Assembly: GCF_004027225.2 (NCBI RefSeq)
Contig: NC_044278.2
Span: 98,820,743-98,884,742, forward strand
Reading direction: 5' to 3'
Length of the DNA: 64,000 nt
Source: Strigops habroptila
Taxonomy: Eukaryota; Chordata; Aves; Psittaciformes; Psittacidae
Shown here: in pieces, positions 23,590 to 35,800 of the stretch
Position numbering within the stretch: position 1 is the stretch's first letter
Layout: every line of letters begins with the position of its first letter
Made by a program: the position numbers and the translations under genes
The notes under the pieces: generated by a model
What the model was told of the DNA's origin: nothing
The model's database searches: none
Seen by the model: the letters and a program-made list of their open reading frames with translations, nothing else

Positions 23590-25479
23590 TGGGTAACAGG
23601 AAGAACTTACCTTTGTCTCTCGTAAGGTTGGTGTAAGTATTTCATCTTAGATTCTTTTCTTGATGATTTAGATATTACTAGAAAACAGATTAACTTGAGT
23701 TTTCATGATGACTACTAAGCATTGCAATGTCTTCATCTCTCTTTATTTTGTTCTGCTTTAGAAGAATACTTAAAAAAAAAAAAACCCAAACAAAAAATCT
23801 TTTTATGGTTCTTGCTTGATCATACTCCATTACATTTATCTTTCCTGCTGAGTGGTCCATCTTCCCGTGTAGCTCTGACTTCTTTGTCTTTTGGTGTTCT
23901 TCCACCGCCTTTCTGAAAATCTCGGTACAGTGTGTTACTTTCTGGTGTCTGGAGCATCATGCCGATAGGCTTGAACCTCTGTTGCACCTGGGGCCTCATG
24001 TCTCAGATCATCCCCCCTATTTCTAACTGTGGTGACTGTGTACCTGCCAGCATTCCTTGTATGCTGTCTTGTCTGTGGGATTGGGTTAGGTGCTTTGAAA
24101 CTTTAAAGTTTGTGCCCAGAAGTAAAATTCAAGTACTTATTTTTCTTTTAAGAATTGAACTGTAAGTCCTCTTTCCTTAGGGTAGGTATCATTAGGAAAA
24201 CCTTCGGTTCTTATGTGTTTTTTGGCATAGCAGGTACATCACTCGTTTTTTTTCTGGTTTTGTTTAGTACCTTGACTAAACTGCTAAAATGAAGGTCTCT
24301 GTGCTGATAGCATACACTGAACTTCTGAACCCAGAAGAATTAAACCATCTCAGATGTCTTTGTGGTATTTTTCAGGATGAGATTTTTGCATTATTTGTAA
24401 TGGAGTTTAACTGTAGGCTACTAAAAGGTGTGGTCTTGCTGGATCTAGTACTGTTTCCTTTGGTGGTTTTGTTTTTTTTTCCAGCCAAAGGGTGAACTGA
24501 ATCAGCTGATTGTTGCAAAATTAGTATTGTCTTTGTTACATTCAGCCAGATCACCAAGTTGATCTAACTCACCCAGTGCAACTGGCAGCGCAGTCACTCA
24601 GTCAAGCTCAAGGGAGACGCTGGGTGCATCTAAGCATGTTCCCTTTTCACAGCAGCCTGCAACTGGACTCCGTTAAGAGGTTAATCAACTGGGATATGCT
24701 GGTGTTTCTGTCTTCTAGGTCCCCCAAAATTGTGTGGGATTTGCAGAAATAGTTTGTTGTAGATAATGCTCCAGTGGAAATATGGGCTACAATCCGTTTT
24801 TTTTCTTTAAAGTATGATATATTTGTTGTGAGTAGCACTCTGTAATCACTCCTGTTTGCCTTCCTTTACCCCCCCCGTATCATATGTTGAGTCAGTAGAA
24901 TAATAGATTTCCTGCCTCTATATATCCTGCACTTATGCTACTTAAAGCTTTAAATAATCAAATGTTAACAACTCTCCAATGACACTTTCATCCACCTTTT
25001 ATGGAAAGTTATTTGTAGCCTATAGTTTTTGATAATGTTTCATATTATTTCCCTTGAAGTGTTTGGGGCCTGCTGTTTTGTTAAGAGCAGGCCACTTAAG
25101 CATGAAGGCTGGGAGACTACTGTGATAATGTGCTGGGGCTGGGCAGCTGATCAGATATGAACACTAGTTACTGACAGCAACGATCCCTACTGCAGATGGT
25201 GTTTTCTGAAAAGAAAACTTCTGCTTTCAAGGATTTTGTAACAGCATTTTCCAAATGGTTAGCTGATGAGTGATGTTTAGAAGATGTTTTACAGTCTATA
25301 GCATCTAAGAAGGGAAGAGATCAATACTTTATGTAGATCAAGAATGATAAGAATAATGTTTAATAATTTGAGAAGGATTTGATTTGATATTTTTCTGTTG
25401 TGGTGATGGTTTTTTTTTTTTTTTTTTGTTGTGTCCCTCTCCAATCTGACTTGCTGGTCTGGCACTTTTGTTTCTGCAG

Positions 25480-25826
25480 GGGAAAGCTATGTATGTGGTT
25501 CCATAGAACCCTTCAAGAAACTGGAGTACACGAAGAATGTAAACCCAAACTGGTCAGTGAATGTTAAGACAACTTCTACTTCTCGTTCAGTGCCGTCTCT
25601 TGCCACTGCTAAAGGAGGTACTCCAGATGCAAAAGAAAATAAGGATTTCATTAGGCCTAAACTAGTCACTATCATCAGGAGCGGAGTGAAGCCACGAAAA
25701 GCAGTCCGGATTCTGCTCAACAAGAAGACAGCACATTCATTTGAACAGGTTCTTACTGATATAACTGATGCCATCAAGCTGGATTCAGGGGTGGTTAAAC
25801 GCTTATACACACTAGATGGAAAACAG
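25480..25826 (+). CDS. DCLK1: DCLK1 coding exon 3: end of DCX domain 1, linker, start of DCX domain 2
   Basis: This exon is 347 bases long. The first two bases complete codon 126 (Gly), then 115 whole codons give residues 127-241. The acceptor is tttgtttctgcag, preceded by a long T-run at about 25410-25427. The donor aaacag|gtaaga is strong and leaves phase 0. Residues 127-143 end the first DCX domain ([16 protein letters not shown]). A Ser/Thr-rich inter-domain linker follows ([17 protein letters not shown]), which is the part least like mammalian DCLK1 as I recall it. The second DCX domain starts near residue 185 ([20 protein letters not shown]) and is cut at LYTLDGKQ; its last part should come from exon 4, outside this window. 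In the DCX family the second domain contributes to tubulin binding and partner contacts. The open frame runs 15 codons into the intron, which is not coding in the spliced mRNA. Confidence 0.96.
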
Positions 25827-28800
25827 GTAAGAATTTTCATGGTGATCATTCTAAGCATGAAGAGAATATAATTTTCTGAAAGGAAAAGAATAGTACATTA
25901 GTTTTAAAAAAAAAAAAATCACTTTTTTCTAGAACACAGAATCAGGCCTTTCACTGCCTATACTGTGCTTAAGATCTGTGAACAGGAACATATCAAGAAG
26001 CATTACTTGCCTTCAGTGATGGTCTTGCCATTTATGATAAATAATGGCTCTAAATCTGTCAGCTGAAAGCGTGATGTGGTTTTGGCTCTGCATGCCGGAA
26101 ACGTAGGATGTCATTTTAAAGAAGCTCATTCTGTTAACTTGTTTCAGATTTTTCTTGCAGCAGTTCTATGAGTCACTGTACTTGCCTTTCCATAAACTGT
26201 AAGAATATACAATGAAGATGCACTCCACCATGATAAATGCAGGTCTACTGCTGTCCAGAGTGACCAACTGATGAATCTTACAGCTAAAATGGACTATGAA
26301 GAAGGTGCAAGCTTAGAAAATGAGTGAGCTTTTTCCGTTTTGCAGGAAAACAGGTAGGGTTATGTCTGGTGCCCACATTTATTGAGGAGTCTCTTGTAGG
26401 TTACATGTTATTTCTTCTCGACACCTTCAAGCAGTGTCTCTTTTTTGCTCTGATTTATTACATTCCAGTGGGGTGAGATTTTTGAGAAGCTTCTTATTGA
26501 ACTTGAGGATGGAGGGGCAAGAAAACTTACTACAGACTAATCCTACTTCTTTTTTGTCTTTCACTTTATTTGTAATTTATCTATGGACATATATTAATTA
26601 TAGCAAAACTGGAGAAGCTGTTAACCTGGTGAAGGGCAAGACTAATTTCAGCATGACCTGAATTGATTTAGAGCAATGGTGACTCTAGAGAAATAAGGCC
26701 GATATTTGCATTTACACATGTAACTTATTAAACTGAAGAAATGATAGAGGTATAAAATATGGGTGGAAAGATGAGCGACCAGTCTCCCTCAGAAGCTAGA
26801 AGTTGCTAGTGACCGAGATATTTCTGCTGTAATATAGCTGTTTTATAGATTCTGTCTCAAGGATTCACAGATATACAGGTGACAGTAGCTGTCAGAAGAT
26901 GCTGCAAAATATCCGTGATACAGACCAGTACTCGGCTAGATTCAGTGGTGATCCTAACACATCTGCAGTTATGGTGGTTAATATGCAGGCGTAGCTCTGG
27001 AAACAGCTACAGCAGTACCCTTTGATCTCAGAGAGGGCTGGTTAATGGACAAACTGCTTATTCAGAGCACTGATTCAAATCGGAGCCAAGTCTGGCTTGA
27101 CCAGAGCTCACTTCCATCTGCTGTTTTGTATCAGTAACCTCTGATGACAGTTACAGGCAGCAGTTTGATTCTTGATGACTGCATACATGCCTGCTATGAT
27201 TCTATTACTCTGTCTTTCTTGGGAAGTTTGACCTGGAGCAGAAACGTGGATGGGAAGTTCTTTTTGCCTGCAGCAAAAGTATGTGTCTGGGGAAACTCTC
27301 AACCCCTATCCTTCTTACCTTGCCTCATGCTCCAGGGTGCACTAAGGCTAGTAGCTTTGAGGAAGGAGTTGGGATTTTAAAGCTGCAAAGATCAGTGGTG
27401 GTCTCTGCTGTGACCTTGACAGAGTACCTCAAGTGACTATTCTGGTTCCTGAAAACCCTCTCAATAAAATACGATTCATATCTGTTTTGTGTTGTATATG
27501 TAAATAAACTTGTGGTTTAGTTACGAAGAAGTGCTGGCTGGAAGGATGCCAGTGTGGCCTCCTGTCTCCTGGATAATGTACTCTTTTTTTTTTTTTAATA
27601 TTCCAACTTCCCTTTAATGATTGTACTTAAAATGAAAAAAATACCTTTACACCTGTTTTAGAGCTCCAATTGCTGGAAGTAAGTAGTAATATCCTACTAC
27701 CAGGAGAAATGGAAAACCAGGATTTCTTGGTCCTGATGTTGTCGAAGTTCAGTTGAATCCTTTGTTGATTCATGGGATTTGAGGTGAATTTAAATCGGTG
27801 GTGTATCAGGACACTTGTTAGCTACCTAGCCTGAAACTCTCGTGTCAAAAGGCTCTTGCAGGTGACTGGTGTCTCCACACTCCTTCCCTTTTTAGCTTTT
27901 TGAGATTGCGTAGCTCGCTGTGTAACCCTACTGGCAAGGGCAGGCTTTGGGGGAAGGTGTCCATTTTTCCTGACAGTGTGACAGAGACCTTGCTCGCTGC
28001 ACGTACAAAGCAGCTTTGCTGGCAGAAAGGGAAATGAATGATCCGGTGCTCAGCAGGAGCAGCCTGTTTCTCACCCCTGTGTGGGGAAGTCATTGATTTC
28101 CTGTGCTGCTGGGCAATTGCTGCTCCATTTTTCTCTGCCAAGAGCCTGATCTCCCAGATGGCGTTGTGGGCCCAGTGATTGATTTCTTTATTGCTCAACT
28201 CAAGCTGTGAATGATTACTGGGAGGAAATCTATGGTAAATCCAAAATTTTGCCAGTAGTGTTTATAGTTGGGAACTTCTACTGTGACTCCTGCTGGAGCT
28301 TCGAAGGTTCTGGAAAAGCCTGTGTTCAGTGGCTAAATCTAACAAATCTTGTGATTAAATCTTTCATCACTAACTTAAAAAGCAAGAAAGTCTTACAGCT
28401 CTGATCCAAGAAAAGTAATTTACTGTAAGGATAAGAGAATAAAGCTCTCCTAGGATTATTATTTGGAAATGTAACTTAGAGAAAGAATAGTTTGTACAGT
28501 CATCTCTTGTGAGTTATTTTATGAGGCAAACACTGGAACTGCCCATCCGTGGTGAAAATTGACATGAATCCCATGTGTTCTTAGTGCTGGTGGGCAGTGA
28601 GGTTTGTATATTGTTATTGGGTACTATCATTTGATACCTCAGGCTAATGAAGAGAAAGTAGCAGGAGTCAGTCTTAAGTGGACATCCAAGTTAGGTGATT
28701 GTCCCATACTGACACTACACATTGAGGAACGGAGTTTAAATGTTTTCCCTCCAACAGCCTGGTCAGATGTGATGTTTTGATTTGTATCTCTAAAAGGTGT

Positions 28801-29125
28801 TAATAAATACTATGTTCAGTTAAGAGGAATTTAAATGATGTCCTTTAATATTTGATGACAATGTAAAGAGCTTGTCTTGATGACAGAGGTAGTGCTTGGA
28901 CAATCGGTACCTGAGGAAAAGTTATGATTGCTAGGAAGAAAGCTCTTCTGTAGCATCCACTTGCTTCTCCCAGCCCCCAAATTCCTTCTTGGTTTTGGAA
29001 AACTCAGTGATTTTTTTGGTGCACAGGATGCTTTGTGGGTGTTTCTTAGAACTCCAGGGACCTTAATTAAGTAGGTGTGCTACTTAATAGCCATTTAAAT
29101 TTTTTCATGCTGAAATAGCAGGAGA

Positions 29126-29212
29126 AAGGGGGGGGGAAAAAAAAAAAAGAACCCCCAACCAAACAAACTAAACCCACAAAAAACCCCAAGAAAACAAATC
29201 CCAACAAAATTA
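29126..29212. repeat. Low-complexity G-run, A-run and A/C-rich tract
   Basis: A run of G is followed by about twelve A, then roughly 60 bases made almost only of A and C (aacccacaaaaaaccccaag and similar). The strong strand asymmetry may mark an old poly(A)-like tail or a slippage-prone tract. Confidence 0.75.
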
Positions 29213-29858
29213 ACCAGTCTTGTCTCATTGTGTCAGTGTCAGTTCAGGGACTGAAACTTGATGTTTTTCAGAATTGGATCTCATATATTTAATTTAGTTT
29301 TGTTATAATGTGTTTCTTCTTACTACAAACAATGGCATGGTTTATTTGCATTTCCTTATAACTCATCAGAATCTGTATTTTGACTTCAAGGTTTCTGAAA
29401 ATTTTAAATATAATTTGATTTGCACTAAAAGGGGCACAATATACAACTATTGTCTGATCATATAGCAAGTCAGTGGCCTGCATTTAGTAAACTCTTGCAG
29501 TTCAATTATTAATGATTCCTCAGAGCCAGGTAGGTTTCATATCATGCCTAGAATACAGTACATGTATTTTTATGGATATATAATTATTTTTTTTTCCTAC
29601 TGATACAAGGAACTGATGCTGTTTAGAGGAAGAGAGAGAATCAATTCCATGTAAGATACTATGGGTTTGAAGAAGATGGTGGGACTCTCAGAAGTGTTGA
29701 GAGCCTTATGAGCTAAGGCCAAAATAAAAAGCTTTCTAGGTCTTGAACTGTTTTCCTTGCAAAATTTGCCGTGTAAAGAAAATAAAAATAGAAAGAGTAG
29801 GTTTAATGGCTGCCTGTAGGAACACCAATCATAAGGGCATGCTCTTACTGCATTACTC

Positions 29859-29882
29859 TTTTTTTTTTTTTTCCCCCCCCCC
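29859..29882. repeat. Poly(T)-poly(C) run
   Basis: About 14 T followed by 10 C, then ag. It resembles a splice acceptor but no exon follows. Confidence 0.85.
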
Positions 29883-32800
29883 AGATTACAAGGTTTTTTA
29901 AGTGCACAAGAAGGTATTTTTAGTGTTGACCCTTACTGTTATCATGTACTTGTGCAGAGATGGAACACTGTCTCATAGCTAAAATATGTCCTGCTCTACT
30001 GTAGCTGCACCTTTGCAGTTTGTTTTTTATCCTTCCTTTAACAGAAAGTGTCATTTTTAGTTTGATGTGCATTAAAACATGGTTTTGTAAAAGGCAGTGT
30101 GTGCCTTTTACATCAAGGCTACAAGCTGCCTGTGAAGATAGAACCTGGTGGCTGTGTTGCAAGCTCAGATCTCTGTTTTCTAGTTACTTGGTATACTTCT
30201 AGAACACTACCAGAGACTAAAATGGGAGAAAAATAACGAAGGTCACACTTAACAGCAAAATTATGAAACAGTGCCATTTTTAGAGGAATTATGATATGTG
30301 TATTTGCACAAGGTATTTACAATTTGCATGTTTAGTCAGAGACTAAAGTTTGGACAAAAGTACTTTGTTACCTTGTAAGTCCTCTATTTGCTTTTGGCAG
30401 AACAAACATCTGGTTTGTAATGGGTCCTGCTTATTTGAACAGGTGGTTTGTTTAGCTTAACAAGATGCAATCATGCAAATTATTTTTTAGTTTATGCATT
30501 ATGCTGTTGGTTTGACTCCAGACAGAGTAAGTGGTCAGTGGCAGAGATACCAGAATAAAAGTCAGTGTCTGATTTATTCATTTTTTTTTATAAGTATCTT
30601 ATTGCAAATAAAATTACCTTTACAAATATGAAGTACAGCTACTGTTACTTGAAGACATACCTTACGGAAGTATGTGTGAGAGACGTAGGATGTCCCTGAA
30701 TAACTTTGCTTTAAGACATTAAAATAGCTATTAAAAAATTGTGGCTGCAAGGAAAGGGAACATCACAGTGCTGGAAAGCTTGAAGCTTGTTCATAGAGTG
30801 TAATATGGTTTTGGTTTTTACTGGAACCCCACTTTAAAGGGGATATCTTATGATGCAGACAATCTACCTTTCTTGTGGACTCCTCTCTGTGAAGGCACCT
30901 AGTATCTTTGTTTTTGATAAAGAATTAATACCACAGTTTTAAGAAAGTACTCTCTCAAGTAAAAGAAAGCAACTGCACCTACAGCTAAACTGACCATGTG
31001 CTTTTAAAATTGTTTTGTTCTAACAAGTAGAAAACATGTGATAATAATGTCTATATATTACAGTAAATTCTTGGCCAAATATACCTTTTTGTAGGATGGA
31101 TTAAAGATCTCAAATGTCTTTCTCTAGACTTGGATTGTCCTTGGTACAGAAAAGCCTATGTGTAAAGCAAGGTAGGTATCATTCATGAAAAGACATTCTC
31201 TGCTTAGCATTTGTGTAGCGTATGTTATACAACAATGGAGACAAAAGGAACGTTAAACACAATAAAATTTATGTGCAGCAAGTGATTTGTTTTCTTTGTG
31301 CTCTGTGATTTTGATCCACATCAGTGTTTGTAATCAGTTCCATTCTTATTATACAAGGTGCATTTAATTTTAAGGGTGACTGGTTGTGCATGTTCTTTTT
31401 ATTTGTTCTTAAGTTGTAGTTACAATCTACTTGAGATGCACGCAACTTAAAATTACTCCCAGTTTGAAAAATATGGACAATAAGTGCTATTTTATCTTGT
31501 GTATGACCTCTCTCGAGTGCAGTAACTTTTAACTTCTCTCTTCTGTTGAAGGCTTTGGAGCTCACTGCCAGCCACAGGCATACAGGGGTGGTGGTGTTTG
31601 ACCAGAGAACCATGGTGAATTCTTTGGGAGATGTAACTGTGCAGATACTGACTAATTGGGAGCAAACATTAAATAAAATGGCTTCTGCAGTTCATGCAAA
31701 CAGTTTAACAGGGAAGCAACAGCTAGGGAAACTTGTGCTTATGTTTTTAAGGTGGTACTTTAATATTGCACTACCAACTACAGACCTGAAACCCAATGTG
31801 CTTACACTGTACAAGCTGTTCCTTCCTAAAGGGCTTCTAATATGAGTGCTTGTCTGCCATACCCCTCAGAAAATGCCTGTGCTGCTTAATTTTAAGCTTC
31901 GAGCCCTATCTGGGAGATCCTGACAGTCCACCATGTTATGTAGCTGTGAGAGACACTTTCCAAGAACAAAGAGTGTCTCTCCAGCTTTTAATGCACCTCA
32001 CTTCCCCTTCTTCCTGCCTGCAGAATATTTAATCAAAACCCTTTTCCTTCCACTGGAAAATATATCATTTCTGGCTTTGATGTTCTGAAACAGGTTTGGT
32101 TTTTTTTCACTTGAAATCTTTTTCTTAATACTGGGCCCCTTCTTGAAGACATGATAGACTGAAAAACAAAATAAAAAAATTCAGGGACTGCAAATTGCCT
32201 GTCTCAGCAGGTAGTGATGGGCTCTGGGGGGTATTGGAATATTCTTACAATTGCTATTAGAGAAATGGACTTCCATTACAAATTAGACTGTACTTTCACA
32301 AGAAAATCATGAAAATCTGGTTTGAAATAATTCAAAGACAGTTTGCTGGCAATTGGTATTATCTTGGTGTTAGAAGAGAGCTGTGATAGGTCCTTGAACC
32401 CTTATGACTCTGGATCGGCTGTTTTGATGTCATGGTATGACATTGACTAACAATTTTAATTGTTATTCAAAGTCCTCTATACAGGAGTGAATAGAAGCCC
32501 ATTCCTAATTGAAAGCAGTGTGTTCATTCATTTGTCTAGGGTCAGTTCCTATTAAGCTTAGACTGACAACTGTGTTGCTCTGTCTCTAAAAGCGGTCTCA
32601 CAATAGGAGTTTCCAGGGTTGCTAACTGACATCCCTTAGGAACTGTAGGCTGACTTTGAAAATTAAGAAGAGAAGATGCCATCTTCTGTGACCTTTAGAC
32701 TGGCTTTTGTGCTGTGCAAATGAAAAGCTGTTGTTAATTGAGTAAGATTGAAAAGTTGTGTATCTGCTTTGCTATGCTTTAAATATCACATAAATTGACA

Positions 32801-35800
32801 TTACTCACAAGCATATCTAGCTACTCATTAGAGAGTTTATGTATAGTCAGAAGCCTTTTTTAAGGAAGAGTAATTTCTAACTCCTCAAAGAGGAGTATCA
32901 TGTAAGTGTGAGCAAGGGTGTCTTAGTGGAAAAGAGATGGTGTGGTCATTCAGAACTGTTAGTTTCTATGATAAGCGTCCTTTTCCTCTACATCTGGACT
33001 TTGCTTCATTGCTTTAAATGTACAATATAAGTAAGAAGAGCTTCTTATCCAGTTAAGTTCCAATTTGCATATTGCTGACTGGTGAGGGGGAGAGGAAAAG
33101 CGAAAAGGAACATCCTGAACTGTATGGTCTTGTTGGGGGTGTGTTTGCATGTATTTTTTTCTTATTTGTTTGGTGGAAGAGGTCTTGGAAAAGTACTTGT
33201 AGATTTCTCTGATAATGCTGTATGATTATTTTGTGGAGAGAGGCATGAGATTACTGGTGATCATTGAAAAGAGTTTCCACTACTCAGTAACACGCAGTCC
33301 GCAGGATCAGATAGGTTCTCTGTCAACAGCTGAAATCTTTCTGTGATGCTTTCAAACAGTAGTCATCCTAAACTTTCTATGTTTTTCACCCTCGACATGT
33401 AAGTTATTCTATTTTATGACTTTCACTGAATGAGCTGAGCTCAATAGTTTGAAGACTTTACAGTGTGTATTGTCAAATGCTTGTCTTCCCTGTGATTTTA
33501 TTTTTAGTCCCTGAAGCTGTTACTGTTAGTAATATTTTTTTCCTTAGCGTGAGTGTGGTGTGTGTATTTTCCTTTCTCTGAAGTGGTATGATGTAGTAAT
33601 CAGTATGCTGTAAAAAAGCATAATGAATCTTGGATTTGCTGGGTTGCTTCTGTTCTTTCTAAAACTAGCTCTTACAAGAAGAGGAGGAATTTTCAGTCAT
33701 TTAGCAGAATTTTAAAAATCATCAAAAGAAAAAAGACATTTTCCTGTCATAGTTTTTTGTAGCATGTGTTTCCTTTCTTCCTGAGAAATTATACTATTCA
33801 TAGAAAAAATTCCTAATATTACATGCAGCTTATTAGAATGAAAATGTTTACTTTTTAATGTAAGCATTTTAGTATGATTCTATGTTTGGATTGTTGGGCC
33901 TTGAATTTTTGCACAAACACTTGGAAAATCTTAGCAATCTCTCTTTTGAAAAAAAAAAAAAGTTAATAAACTAAGGCCTGCTAACTTTTTAATCGAACTT
34001 CAGTTTGAACAGCTACCTGAGACTTAGTGTGTCCTTGATTATTTCATTTACTTTTCTCTTCAACGCCTTTTTGCCAAGCTCTTGTGTGAAATTCTTCCAT
34101 GAATGATGAATATTAAGGGGGCAAACTACATAAATATTCTGTCACTAGTCATATTTTTCTGTGAAACCTAATCCTTTAATTTTTCTCTGCCTATTTATGG
34201 GAACAAAGATCTTTAAAACATGACAAAATGGAATTGTTACTGGCAGAATAGTTCTAAAATTACTGATGGTGGTGGAAAAGCTAGTGATAGCCCAATTTTG
34301 TTCCTTGTTTTTCCAATTAAGCTTTTATGAACTCAGTTTCTTTTCTGAAACTGCAGTCACCTGTGAAGCATCTTAACATATTTTAAATACTTTCCAGCTG
34401 CTTAAGCCGTGTGCTTTGCTATATCTTACAGCGAGTGGCAAGAAACACAAATGTCTTTGGATATTCTACCTATTTGGTCTGGAATTGCCTTTCATGATTC
34501 TTTTTCTTTAGAAAGTAGTCTAGGGCAACAATGTACTTCTCAGGTGCTCATCAAGTTAATCGAGATGAATCCAGGTCTCTACCTCTAGAATAATTCTTTC
34601 TTAAATGAACCCTGCTGTATATAGAAGTTGCAGTTGCAATTCTGTTTCCTCACTCTGTGTGTCTGAGGATTTCTGCTGTGAATTTCAGTAGAAGTGGGAC
34701 TGAGACTTACGGGTTATTCAGGGACAACAATATTAAGTACTATTAAATCAGCACTGTACAATGTATTCTGCCTTTTTGCCCCTCCATTCCTCTTTGAGCT
34801 TGAAACTAATTTGTTCAATCCTGTAGGAAGTATAGACTTAATCTCTTCTGAATCTACATCCCCACTACTCTGTGCCAGTTCATGGGTGCAGAATGTCCAT
34901 ACTCAATCAGATTTAGGAACTAATACAATTACCAGTAGGTTAAAATATTTCTGTTGTGCTGAGTGAAGACAGTAATGCTCTGAAAACAGCTTAGATTTTT
35001 ATAAACCAATCAAACTCTTTTGAGACTGTTTTCCTGATGTCACCAGTTAATGATATGTGACAAGGTGTGTATCACAGTTTTTTCTTAAATTGTAAGTAAT
35101 TTCTGTTACAGTTTTCCCCCAAAAAACTTCCAAAGTGTCAGACCACCTGCGACAAAGAGGTGTTTTTCTTGAGAAGGCTGCTGAGGAGAAAATCAAGCTT
35201 CTTCCTTAGGATCGAATTCTTAAAGTCATAGACAGAAGAGCAAAGAAGTCTTGGGAGACTTGAAGGACATGGGTATGGTACTTTACACATAGATAAAACT
35301 GAGTGCAAATGAGTGTGAAATTATCAGAGATAAGTGAGTGTGAGTTCAGAAAACAAGACAAAAGACTATTGTATGCTTCCACTGGAATTAGGAAAGCATT
35401 ATACGGTTTAGAATTCAGAGTTGGATGTTACTGAAAATAAAACTCCTGTTAAGTAGTTAAGGCTGATTGCTGCTCCCAAATCAGTTGTTGTGGTGGATTT
35501 GGTTTTCCATTAAATGTTGGATCTCAGAAACTTCTTTTAAATAAAACTCCTCTGAGCTTTAATGGCTTAAAACTGAGTAAGACATTGACTCATTGAGTGA
35601 ATGGAGAGTGAAATTTCAGTTTGAACTGCTTTTAATTATCTTTTTGGCTTGGTTAAAACAATGATTTTCTCAAAGCTGACAGGCAGTAGGGGAAGATGGG
35701 GGCATCTTGTGGAATAGTCACAGTAGAGTGCCTTTGATTAAAAGTGAGGGAAGGCAGGCATTGCCTGAAAGGCACATGGTGACTCTTGAAATAGAAGAAT

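Larger units (their letters stand above)
16517..25479 (+). other. DCLK1: DCLK1 intron 2
   Basis: About 9 kb between the gtcagc donor and the tttctgcag acceptor. Apart from the right-hand repeat near 17.2 kb it holds no CR1 copy that I can see, which is notable against the introns around it. It contains T-runs (about 16900, 22555-22578, 25410-25427), a (TTGG)n run at 19323-19340, an A-rich (AAAAT)n run at about 23195-23225 and an AT palindrome at 23570-23589. No other exon was recognised. Confidence 0.8.

Noticed and set aside
25487..25858. 123-codon open frame antisense to exon 3
   Set aside because: It is the mirror of a real coding exon and shows no domain of its own.
27845..28198. 117-codon frame on the minus strand
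   Set aside because: Its length is not unusual for this base composition and no family resemblance or splice context was found.
29859..29884. Poly(T)-poly(C) followed by ag, acceptor-like
   Set aside because: No open frame with DCLK1 similarity follows; it is low-complexity DNA.
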